From: Pseudomonas putida
Lineage (GTDB): Bacteria > Pseudomonadota > Gammaproteobacteria > Pseudomonadales > Pseudomonadaceae
Direction of reading: 5' to 3'
DNA length: 64,000 bases
Assembly: GCA_041879295.1 (NCBI GenBank)
Contig: CP047152.1
Span: 321,501-385,500, forward strand
Shown here: in pieces, positions 42,583 through 50,235 of the stretch
Position numbering within the stretch: the first letter of the stretch is position 1
Layout of the letters: every line of letters starts with the position of its first letter
Position numbers and translations under genes: made by a program
The notes under the pieces: model-generated
The model's database searches: none
What the model was told of the DNA's origin: nothing
Seen by the model: the letters and a program-made list of their open reading frames with translations, nothing else

Positions 42583-43814
42583 TGAGCGACATTATCCGCC
42601 GCGATCCACGCGCCGAGTGGATCGCCCGTAACCGTCTGCACCCGCTGCATGCCGCGATGCAGACGCAGCAGACCAGCTGGATGGGGCCTAACGGCATCAT
42701 CCGCAAGAATCCGCATGCGATTGCCGCGGGCTTTGTCGGCCCGGCCGGCATCAAGCGTATCGACCGCAGCGGCGCCCAGCAGGGCACCGGTGCGGGCGGG
42801 CGACGCACGGCGGCGGTCGAGGTCAAGTTGCCACTGCACCAGGTGCCGGAGCCGGCGTTCTACATTGCCGTCGTGCCGGACATGGTTGGTGGCCGCCTGA
42901 GCAGCCACGACCGCGACCTGCTCGGCCTGGCCCACAGCCTGGCCGGCAGCGACGGGGCGGTGCTGGCAGTGGTGTTCAACGAGCACAAGGAAAGCAACTT
43001 TTCCACAGCCGGTGTCGACCGCCTGCTGGTTATCGAAGGCGAGGCCTTTGAAGGTTATGCACCGGAGCAACTGGTGCAAGGCCTGCGGACTGTGGATAAC
43101 CAGTTCACGCCGCGCCACTGGTTGCTGCCCGACAGCCGCACCGGTGGCGGTGAACTGGGTCGGCGCCTGGGCGCAGCGCTGGGCGAGCGCCCGGCAACGC
43201 GGGTATGGCAGGTCAAGGACGGCCAGTGCATCGGCCGCGCCGGTGCCGGCCAGCAAGACCTGCAACGCGCCGTGCCGCGCCTGATCCTGGCGGCAGCCGA
43301 GTGCGCCGAGCCGGTCAGCGAGACTCGTCACGAAGCGCTGCCCGTGGAGTTGTCCACAAGTGTGGTGCGCAGCCTGCCGCGCATCGAAGACCTTGGCTCG
43401 GTGGCCGTCGACCCGGCCACCATTGCCATGGCTGAAGCCGAGTTCATCGTCTCGGGCGGCAACGGTGTCAAGGACTGGGACCTGTACCACAAGGCCACCG
43501 CAGCCCTCGGCGCTACCGAAGGTGCCTCGCGGGTGGCAGTGGACGACGGCTTCATGCCGCGCAACCGCCAAGTGGGGGCTACCGGCACCTGGGTTACCGC
43601 GCGTGTCTACGTGGCTGTGGGTATCTCGGGCGCGATCCAGCACCTGCAGGGTATCGGTGCCTGCGACAAGGTGGTGGCGATCAACATGGATCCGGGCTGC
43701 GACATGATCAAACGGGCTGACCTGTCGGTGATTGGCGACAGCTCGGCGATTCTCAAGGCGTTGATCGAGGCTGTGGAAAACTTCCGCAGCGGCGGCCAGC
43801 GCGACGCGGCATAA
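42582..43814 (+). CDS. Electron transfer flavoprotein alpha subunit (dgc-specific)
   Basis: The 410-residue FixB/EtfA protein has FAD-binding motifs in the last third (SRVAVDDGFMPRNRQVGATG; VAVGISGAIQHLQGIG; AINMDPG). The N-terminal ~90 residues are an extension absent from housekeeping EtfA. It forms a heterodimer with the next product and accepts electrons from dimethylglycine oxidation. It contains a perfect DnaA box at 43091. Confidence 0.92.
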   Translation: MSDIIRRDPRAEWIARNRLHPLHAAMQTQQTSWMGPNGIIRKNPHAIAAGFVGPAGIKRIDRSGAQQGTGAGGRRTAAVEVKLPLHQVPEPAFYIAVVPDMVGGRLSSHDRDLLGLAHSLAGSDGAVLAVVFNEHKESNFSTAGVDRLLVIEGEAFEGYAPEQLVQGLRTVDNQFTPRHWLLPDSRTGGGELGRRLGAALGERPATRVWQVKDGQCIGRAGAGQQDLQRAVPRLILAAAECAEPVSETRHEALPVELSTSVVRSLPRIEDLGSVAVDPATIAMAEAEFIVSGGNGVKDWDLYHKATAALGATEGASRVAVDDGFMPRNRQVGATGTWVTARVYVAVGISGAIQHLQGIGACDKVVAINMDPGCDMIKRADLSVIGDSSAILKALIEAVENFRSGGQRDAA

Positions 43815-43824
43815 GGGCACGAGC

Positions 43825-44595
43825 ATGAGTACGAAAGTGATCAGCCTGGTTTCCATTGGTGCCCACCCCAGCTCCGGCCGCGCCCGCCGCGCCGAGCAGG
43901 ATGCCCGCGCCGTGGAGCTGGGTTTGCAGCTGGCTGGGGATAACTTGCAGGTGGTGCATGCGGGCGATCCACAGGAAGAGGCCTTGCGCGCTTACCTGGG
44001 CATGGGCCTGGACCACCTCGACGTGCTGGAGCAACCGGCCGGGGCCGATGTGCTGGGCGTGCTGGGTGATTATCTGCGCGACGCCGGTGCCCAGCTGGTG
44101 CTGACCGGCAGCCAGGCCGAGACTGGCGAGGGTTCGGGCATGTTGCCGTTCCTGCTGGCCGAAAAGCTCGGCTGGCCACTGATTGTCGGGTTGGCCGAAG
44201 TGGAATCGATCGACAACGGCACCGCCCAGGTGTTGCAGGCTTTGCCGCGAGGTCAGCGGCGTCGGCTGAAGGTACGTCTGCCATTGCTGGCGACTGTGGA
44301 TAACGCTGCGCCCAAGCCGCGCCAGAGCGCTTTTGGGCCTGCGCGCCGGGGAGTATTGGCGGCGCGTAACGTGGCCATTGTCGAAGATGAGCTGTTGGCT
44401 GAAGCCGAGTTGCAACCGGCCCGTCCAAGGCCCAAGCGCTTGATGGTGATCAAGGCCAAGAGTGGCGCCGACCGCATGAAGGCCGCGACGGCCAAGGCCA
44501 GTGGCGGTGGTGGCAAGGTGCTGAAGGACGTTTCGCCGCAGGAAGGCGCTGAGGCGATCCTCAAGCTGCTGGTGGAAGAGGGCGTCCTGCGCTGA
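43825..44595 (+). CDS. Electron transfer flavoprotein beta subunit (dgc-specific)
   Basis: The 256-residue FixA/EtfB protein shows LGMGLDHLDVLEQ, LTGSQAETGEGSGMLPFLLA and WPLIVGLAEVES, with an Ala/Lys-rich C-terminus. Partner of the upstream alpha subunit. It is the last gene of the dgc operon. A hairpin follows the stop, and a perfect DnaA box lies at 44295. Confidence 0.92.
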   Translation: MSTKVISLVSIGAHPSSGRARRAEQDARAVELGLQLAGDNLQVVHAGDPQEEALRAYLGMGLDHLDVLEQPAGADVLGVLGDYLRDAGAQLVLTGSQAETGEGSGMLPFLLAEKLGWPLIVGLAEVESIDNGTAQVLQALPRGQRRRLKVRLPLLATVDNAAPKPRQSAFGPARRGVLAARNVAIVEDELLAEAELQPARPRPKRLMVIKAKSGADRMKAATAKASGGGGKVLKDVSPQEGAEAILKLLVEEGVLR

Positions 44596-44617
44596 GCAGG
44601 GCTAGAGGTCTCTTTAT

Positions 44618-44643
44618 GGGAGCGTCCCGGCAAGGCCGCTCCC
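44618..44643 (+). terminator. Possible terminator hairpin of the dgc operon
   Basis: GGGAGCG (44618-44624) pairs with CGCTCCC (44637-44643). It looks like a worn REP and lacks a T-run. Confidence 0.4.
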
Positions 44644-44700
44644 TCATTCAATACTCAGCATTGACCGAGCGCTTTTGCCCACCAAAACTGTTCGCCAAGG

Positions 44701-45107
44701 TGTGGATAAAGTGTTTGTGCATGTCTACAGGCCTTTTGTGACGGGCTCTCCAGGTTTTTGATCAAAAAACGTTCAGGCACTCTTCCAGTCTTTGCAGGCG
44801 CGTATGTCAGCACTTTCCTGATTTTGCCCACAATCCCTGTTAGCCGGTCTGTGGATAATCTGTTCGGTTACGGCTGCAGGCTGCGTAGTTAAAGGTGTTG
44901 ATAGGTTTGTTCAAAAAATGATCAATCCCGTTTGAATCTTGCTCGATCCCTGATAATCAGGTCTTTGAACCGCTTATCCACAACCCGGTTCCACACAATT
45001 CATCGGTTGCTCACAAAGTCTGTTGGTGTCTCTGTGGACAAGGTGTATGAACCCCGCTGTAACCCAGTGCTAATGAGGGCTTGGCTAATATGATCAAATA
45101 ATGATCA
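44701..45107. other. DnaA-box cluster with AT-rich palindromes
   Basis: Perfect DnaA boxes are at 44701-44709 and 44850-44858 (TGTGGATAA) and at 44974-44982 (TTATCCACA), plus TGTGGACAA at 45033-45041. An AT-rich palindrome TTTTTGATCAAAAA is at 44755-44768 and paired TGATCA at 45091 and 45102. Two more perfect boxes lie in the etf genes (43091, 44295). No gene is visible in 44596-45120. Confidence 0.6.
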
Positions 45108-45192
45108 GCGCCCTGCCTGGCAGTGTTGCCAGTCCGCAAAACTCCAGCCAGCCATTATCGTGTCCACAGGGCTTCATGTTTGTGGGTAACTC

Positions 45193-45790
45193 ATGGCGTC
45201 AGTTTGCGACCCCCGTGCTTATACGCCTTACGGCGTCATCACGCAGCTCTGGCTCCTGGGCTGGCTTTTTGTGGACAGTATCGGGATCCAGTAACTTCAC
45301 GAGGCTTGGGGATGGCGTCGAATGGGCCGACCTTGGGGTACAACTTCCTGGGGCCTTCGCCTACCGATCGTCTGGGGCTTAACGCTGCGTGAATGAGTAC
45401 ATTCGGTTCACTCTTGAGCTTGGGAAGCGCTGCGGCGCAATTTGCAGGAGTGGAGGGTGCAATTTTGGGGGCGAACGCCGGGGCGATGATAAGCCTGACG
45501 GCACTGGCGCACGCGCGATCAACGCTGCACTTGGCCCAAGAAGCAGTCCTCTAAGGCAGGTCGGGAAAAATTTCGATTTATTGACAGGCGGAGTTCCGGC
45601 TGAGGTTGCTCCGGAAATTGCTTTGGAAGGCGTACAGAGCTCACTTCAGCGTGGTCTGCCGGTGCGGCAATCTGTAGTCAACCGTCCTGCTCATGAAGTG
45701 GGCCGAGCAAGCCCCTTAGAGAGGGCTTCGGATTCATGGGCTTTTCAGAACGATACGATGATGCTTAGACAAAGACGACCTTCGAGGTGA
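45193..45790 (+). pseudogene. Decayed orphan RHS-core gene
   Basis: Core pieces of the RHS repeat-associated domain appear in shifting frames: RAYTPYGV (frame of 45193), then LAFCGQYRDPVTSRGLG and LGYNFLGPSPTDRLGLNA (frame of 45123). A tail follows from about 45396: MSTFGSLLSLGSAAAQFAGV, then after a stop and frame change VGKNFDLLTGGVPAEVAPEI up to 45790. Compare LLAFNGELRDAPTGNYLLGN of the intact gene at 48642. Stops and shifts rule out a single product. Confidence 0.6.
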
Positions 45791-45836
45791 ATTGGAGGGG
45801 CCATGTTTCAGCCCCTCCACACCTCAGTGCAGTCGC

Positions 45837-47129
45837 TTATTGCGCCTGCACTTCTTTCAGATAAGCCGCCGGCTCTGCTCCCAGGTTGTTCAGCATCCGC
45901 CCGCTGTACCAGTCAATGAAGTTCACCACACCAAACTCGTAAGTCTTCGAATACGGGCCAGGCTGGTACGCGGTGGAGTTGATTCCACGCTGGTTCTCTT
46001 CGGCCAGACGACGGTCCTGGTCGTTGGTGGCGTCCCACACCTTGCGCATGTTCTCTGGGTTGTAGTCCACGCCTTCCACGGCATCCTTGTGCACCAGCCA
46101 CTTGGTGGTGACCATGGTTTCCTGCGCGCTGATCGGCCACACGGTGAACACGATCATGTGGTCGCCCATGCAGTGGTTCCACGAGTGCGGCAGGTGCAGG
46201 ATGCGCATCGAGCCAAGGTCCGGGTTCTTGATGCGACCCATCAGCTTCTGGCAGGCCTGCTTGCCATCCATGGTCATCGACACGGTGCCCTTGAGCAGCG
46301 GCATGCGCACGATACGGTTACGCAGGCCGTGGCTCTTGTGCAGGTAAGGGATCTTCTCGGCTTCCCAGGCTGCAGCGGAGGCGGCCACGTGGTCCTTGAA
46401 TTCCTGGCTGGCGCGCGGGTCGTTGGTGTCGTCCCACTCCAGCAGGGTTTGCAGCAGTTCCGGGTGCGAACCGTTGCAGTGGTAGCACTCGCGGTTGTTT
46501 TCCAGCACCAGCTTCCAGTTGGCCTTTTCCATCAAGGTGGTTTGCACCGCCACCTTGGTGTTCTCCATGTCGTACGGTTCCATGTAATGGTCCAGGGTGG
46601 CCAGGAACTCGTCGATGGCAGGCGGGTTTTCCGCCAGGCTGATGAAGATGTAGCCCCCGGCAACCTTCACGTTCACCGGCTTGAGGCCATACTGGTTCAT
46701 ATCGAAGTCAGCACCCATCTCGGTGCCGGCGAACAGCAGGCGGCCGTCCAGCTCGTAAGTCCACTGGTGATATGGGCACACCAGTTTGGCCACCTTGCCT
46801 TTCTCGCTGACGCACAGGCGCGAACCGCGGTGGCGGCAGACGTTGTGGAACGCATGTACCTTGCCTTCGGCACCGCGCACCACAATGATCGGGTTCTTGC
46901 CGATCTGCAGGGTGATGTAGTTGCCCTTGGCCGGGATCTCGCAGGTCATGCCGGCGATCAACCATTCTTTATGGAAGATTTCCTGCATGTCGATCTGGAA
47001 CAGACGCTCGTCGGTGTAGAAAGGCTGGGGTAGCGAGTAGGTGCGCTCGCGGGTCTGCAACATCTCGGCGGTGGCCTTGCGTGCAGGTTCAAGTGGATCG
47101 CCCAGGCTCAGGGTTGCGGTGACGTCCAT
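45837..47129 (-). CDS. gbcA: Glycine betaine monooxygenase, Rieske oxygenase subunit GbcA
   Basis: The 430-residue enzyme demethylates glycine betaine to dimethylglycine plus formaldehyde. Rieske ligands are C98, H100, C118 and H121 (CRHRGSR; CPYHQW). The mononuclear iron site includes NRECYHCNGSHPELL. The ATG at 47129 (MDVTATLSLGDPLEPARKA) is chosen over one 33 bases upstream. It is divergent from its reductase gbcB across a 295-base control region. Confidence 0.95.
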   Translation of the reverse strand: MDVTATLSLGDPLEPARKATAEMLQTRERTYSLPQPFYTDERLFQIDMQEIFHKEWLIAGMTCEIPAKGNYITLQIGKNPIIVVRGAEGKVHAFHNVCRHRGSRLCVSEKGKVAKLVCPYHQWTYELDGRLLFAGTEMGADFDMNQYGLKPVNVKVAGGYIFISLAENPPAIDEFLATLDHYMEPYDMENTKVAVQTTLMEKANWKLVLENNRECYHCNGSHPELLQTLLEWDDTNDPRASQEFKDHVAASAAAWEAEKIPYLHKSHGLRNRIVRMPLLKGTVSMTMDGKQACQKLMGRIKNPDLGSMRILHLPHSWNHCMGDHMIVFTVWPISAQETMVTTKWLVHKDAVEGVDYNPENMRKVWDATNDQDRRLAEENQRGINSTAYQPGPYSKTYEFGVVNFIDWYSGRMLNNLGAEPAAYLKEVQAQ

Positions 47130-47319
47130 CGTGTATTCCTCGGGGCCGTATGCGGCCGGCAAAAGGTGGCTAATCGTTGTTGTGGTGCCGCAAGGCTGCT
47201 TCAGATAAAACAGCTAGTTCTTTTGCCGTGGAGTGTGCGTCCGAAGACGCCGCGAACCGTATCCATGGGCGACATGGCCGATTTGAATAACGACGCGCCA
47301 GCCCTTGTGCCACGGGGCT

Positions 47320-47364
47320 GGTCGCGATAAGCACGTCGATGTCGCAGGCAGGAATGTACGTCGT
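47320..47364. promoter_or_regulatory. GTCG half-site cluster between gbcA and gbcB
   Basis: GGTCGC (47320), TGTCGC (47340) and CGTCGT (47359) are spaced 20 and 19 bp. They resemble the GbdR-type array before sdaA, though spacing is less exact. Confidence 0.4.
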
Positions 47365-47424
47365 CTTCAGCTTGCGCATTATCGCAGCCATGAAAAGGGC
47401 CATAGTCGGCCGCTGGAGAAGAAC

Positions 47425-48525
47425 ATGTCCGATACCTTCCTCAATCCGGTCACTACCCAGACCTGGGCCAACGGCCGCCACATTGTGCGCTGCGTCAAGG
47501 TCATCCAGGAGACCTGGGACGTGCGCACCTTCTGCTTCATGGCCGACCAGCCGATCATGTTCTTCTTCAAGCCGGGGCAGTTCGTCACCCTGGAGCTGGA
47601 GATCGAAGGCAAGCCCGTGATGCGGTCCTACACTATCTCCAGTTCGCCGTCAGTGCCCTACAGCTTCTCGATCACCGTCAAGCGCGTGCCGGGCGGCCTG
47701 GTGTCCAACTTCCTGCACGACACCATGCACGAAGGCCTCGAGCTGCCGGTGCACGGCCCTGTGGGCCTGTTCAATGCCATCGACTTCCCGTCGGGCAAGG
47801 TGCTGTACCTGTCGGGCGGTGTGGGCATTACTCCGGTGATGTCCATGGCGCGCTGGTTCTACGACACCAACGCCAATGTCGACATGGTGTTCGTGCACAG
47901 CGCCCGTTCGCCGAAGGACATTATCTACCACCGCGAGCTGGAGCAGATGGCTTCGCGCATCCCCAACTTCAGCCTGCACATTATTTGCGAAAAGCATGGC
48001 CTGGGCGAGCCGTGGGCGGGGTACCGCGGTTACCTGAATCAGCGGCTGATGGAGCTGATTGCGCCAGACTACATGGAGCGAGTGGTGTTCTGCTGCGGCC
48101 CTACGCCGTACATGACAGCGGTCAAGCGCCTGCTCGAAGCGGTCGGTTTCGACATGGCGAATTACCACGAAGAGTCGTTTGGCGCGACGCCGGCGGAAGC
48201 CAAGGCCGATGCCGTGGAGCACGCCGAGCAGGCGGCCGATGCACCGGAGCTGGATGCGTCCGACCTTAATCTGGTGGAGTTCATCGGTAGCGAAAAGAGC
48301 ATCCGCATCGCCCCGGGCGAGACCGTGCACGCGGCGGCAGCCAAGGTTGGTCTGATGATTCCGAAAGCCTGCGGCATGGGTATCTGCGGCACCTGCAAGG
48401 TGCTCAAGCTGGGCGGCGAGGTGGAGATGGAGCACAACGGCGGGATTACCGAAGAAGACGAAGCCGAGGGCTACATCCTGTCGTGCTGCAGCGTGCCGAA
48501 AGGGGATGTGCGGATCGATTACTGA
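47425..48525 (+). CDS. gbcB: Glycine betaine monooxygenase, reductase subunit GbcB
   Basis: The 366-residue ferredoxin reductase has an N-terminal FAD domain (RSYTISSSPSVPYSFSITVK), an NAD domain (LYLSGGVGITPVMSMARWFY) and a C-terminal plant-type [2Fe-2S] domain (CGMGICGTC-KVL and, 32 residues after its last Cys, SCCS). It feeds electrons from NADH to GbcA. The ATG at 47425 follows GGAGAAG. Confidence 0.95.
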   Translation: MSDTFLNPVTTQTWANGRHIVRCVKVIQETWDVRTFCFMADQPIMFFFKPGQFVTLELEIEGKPVMRSYTISSSPSVPYSFSITVKRVPGGLVSNFLHDTMHEGLELPVHGPVGLFNAIDFPSGKVLYLSGGVGITPVMSMARWFYDTNANVDMVFVHSARSPKDIIYHRELEQMASRIPNFSLHIICEKHGLGEPWAGYRGYLNQRLMELIAPDYMERVVFCCGPTPYMTAVKRLLEAVGFDMANYHEESFGATPAEAKADAVEHAEQAADAPELDASDLNLVEFIGSEKSIRIAPGETVHAAAAKVGLMIPKACGMGICGTCKVLKLGGEVEMEHNGGITEEDEAEGYILSCCSVPKGDVRIDY

Positions 48526-48537
48526 TTCGAGATATCG

Positions 48538-48560
48538 GGGCTGCTTGCGCAGCCCTGTTC
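48538..48560 (+). terminator. Terminator-like hairpin after gbcB
   Basis: GGGCTGC-TTGC-GCAGCCC (48538-48555) is followed by TGTTCTATT, a moderate U-run. Confidence 0.55.
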
Positions 48561-48641
48561 TATTGCAGGACTGGCATTTTTGCCAGTTTCAGAGTGCCTG
48601 GTGGCCGAGTAAGGTTGCCTGAAACCACTCTGGATGACTGT

Positions 48642-49382
48642 ATGAACCAAAGCAATTCGCTTGCCGTGAGTATGTGCCGCTCAGCGCCATATGATCCCTA
48701 CGGCGCGCAATTTGGCAATCATGCTTCTCTACTCGCATTCAATGGAGAGCTGCGCGACGCCCCCACTGGCAATTATCTGCTTGGCAATGGCAGAAGAGCA
48801 TATAGCCCAACCTTGAGGCGATTTTTGTCTGCAGACCAACTAAGCCCGTTTTCCAAAGGTGGCATCAACGCTTATGCCTACTGCCTGGGAGACCCGCTCA
48901 ACAGGCATGATCCAAGTGGAACGTCCAGCCTCTGGGTGCTGGCTAAACGAGTTGTATGGTTTGGATCGCGAATCAAAGCATTTTTTTCTGGCCGCGATCG
49001 GTTGAAGACGTTGGGCGAGGGCGCTACATGGTTGGCCGGCATCGGCGGCGCCATGGCCTCTTACGGAGTACCCGGTGCCAAAGAGTTGGCTGCTGTTGGC
49101 AGCGTCGTGAGGTTCAGCGTTAAAGTCGTTTCGGTCGGTAAGGCTCTGAAGAAGCATGTTGATCATTTGATCCCTGCCTCAGGACCTTATGTGATGGATC
49201 TGGCTGGTGCCGAATTTTCGCCGTTTGTTGGCCCATTTGCCGGTAATCCTCAAATTGACTCGCAAGCCAGTAAGTCGGTCGGACCGGTGGGGCTGCAAAG
49301 CGGCTTCAGTTCCTCAGCAATGCCCCCCCGCCCCATGCCCGTACCTCGGGCGAAGTTTGTGAGGCAGCTATCTTTTTCCTGA
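48642..49382 (+). CDS. Orphan RHS repeat-associated core protein with unique C-terminal tail
   Basis: The 246-residue product consists of only the end of an RHS protein: YDPYGAQ (17-23), LLAFNGELRDAPTGNYLLGN (30-49), FLSADQLSPFSKGGINAYAY (61-80) and DPLNRHDPSG at the usual junction (84-93). After it comes an unrelated tail with a hydrophobic stretch (WLAGIGGAMASYGVPGAKEL) and a Pro-rich end (PPRPMPVPRAK). No secretion signal and no long RHS repeat array. GC is lower than around it. No immunity gene is evident. The start lacks a clear ribosome-binding site. Confidence 0.75.
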   Translation: MNQSNSLAVSMCRSAPYDPYGAQFGNHASLLAFNGELRDAPTGNYLLGNGRRAYSPTLRRFLSADQLSPFSKGGINAYAYCLGDPLNRHDPSGTSSLWVLAKRVVWFGSRIKAFFSGRDRLKTLGEGATWLAGIGGAMASYGVPGAKELAAVGSVVRFSVKVVSVGKALKKHVDHLIPASGPYVMDLAGAEFSPFVGPFAGNPQIDSQASKSVGPVGLQSGFSSSAMPPRPMPVPRAKFVRQLSFS

Positions 49383-49525
49383 CCGGCGGTTGACTCAAGT
49401 CGGAACAAGGTGCCGGTTATCCTGTCAATCTGCGGGTTCGACACCTTATGAATCCGATATTTAATGGCGATAGGGCGCACTTTTCTTTATCGTGTGTGCC
49501 CCTCGCAACAACCTGAGATAGACCC

Positions 49526-49756
49526 ATGCTGGAAGCTTCCCTGAATCAAATCGAGCAACTGGTCAGCGACCTGATGCAGAAAAACGCTCAACTCATCGAG
49601 CAGAACACCGCCCTTGGCCAGGAACTGGCCCAGGCCAAGGAAGAGAACGAAACCCTGCAACTGTCGCTGATGGAGCAGGAAGAGAAGAACGGCGCTACCG
49701 CAGCACGCATCCAGGCCCTGGTCGAGCGTGCCAGCGCGGGCGTTGTTGGCGCATGA
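49526..49756 (+). CDS. Small coiled-coil protein (TIGR02449/ZapB-like)
   Basis: The 76-residue protein is almost wholly coiled coil (QIEQLVSDLMQKNAQLIEQN, LGQELAQAKEENETLQLSLM). Such proteins usually precede zapA in gammaproteobacteria; here too the next gene encodes a ZapA-like protein and overlaps it by four bases (ATGA). A role in Z-ring assembly is plausible by analogy. Confidence 0.75.
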   Translation: MLEASLNQIEQLVSDLMQKNAQLIEQNTALGQELAQAKEENETLQLSLMEQEEKNGATAARIQALVERASAGVVGA

Positions 49757-50055
49757 GACTGCAGGAGCAGCCGATCAATGTCGTGTCGATTCTCGGCATC
49801 GACTATTCGATCAAGGCGCCCGAAGGCCAGGAAGAAACCCTGGCCCAGGCGGTACGGATGCTCAACAAAGCCCTTAACGAGACCAAGCGTCAGTACCCGA
49901 CCTTGATCGGTGACAAACTGCTGGTGCTGGCTGCCCTTAACCTGTGCTCCAAACAGGTTGAGCTGCAGAAAGAGCATCAGCAGACCCTTGCGCGTACTCA
50001 AGCGCAGATCGACGCCACGGTGGATGCCATCGTGCGGACCATTGCAGAGCAATAA
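49753..50055 (+). CDS. zapA: ZapA family cell-division protein
   Basis: The 100-residue protein matches ZapA: an N-terminal beta part NVVSILGIDYSIKAPEGQEE, then RMLNKALNETKRQY and a helical LLVLAALNLCSKQVELQKEH with the conserved ALN. ZapA cross-links FtsZ. The usual pseudomonad zapA lies next to ssrS (6S RNA) and the fau/ygfA gene; neither is visible here, so this may be a second copy. Confidence 0.8.
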   Translation: MRLQEQPINVVSILGIDYSIKAPEGQEETLAQAVRMLNKALNETKRQYPTLIGDKLLVLAALNLCSKQVELQKEHQQTLARTQAQIDATVDAIVRTIAEQ

Positions 50056-50069
50056 GACCGCACACTTTC

Positions 50070-50146
50070 CCCTGTAGGAGCGGGTTTACCCGCGAATGCG
50101 TCAGTGGCTTCAACATCGCGTTCGCGGGTAAATCCGCTCCTGCGGG
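50070..50146. repeat. REP pair
   Basis: Two inverted REP units (CCTGTAGGAGCGGGTTTACC and TTCGCGGGTAAATCCGCTCC) separate zapA and the chemoreceptor. Confidence 0.9.
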
Positions 50147-50235
50147 GTGCATCTGATTGCTTCAGATCACTGGATTAACTGGATACGCAAGTGTATACAC
50201 TTTCCGCAGAACAATAATGTGCGGGGAGTAGGGGC

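Noticed and set aside
44701..45107. Chromosomal origin oriC
   Set aside because: DnaA boxes and AT-rich palindromes are present but dnaA, dnaN, rpmH or parAB are not, so I report a DnaA-box cluster only.
49383..49525. 6S RNA gene next to the zapA-like gene
   Set aside because: I looked for the long closing stem and bubble of 6S RNA on both sides of the pair and saw none.
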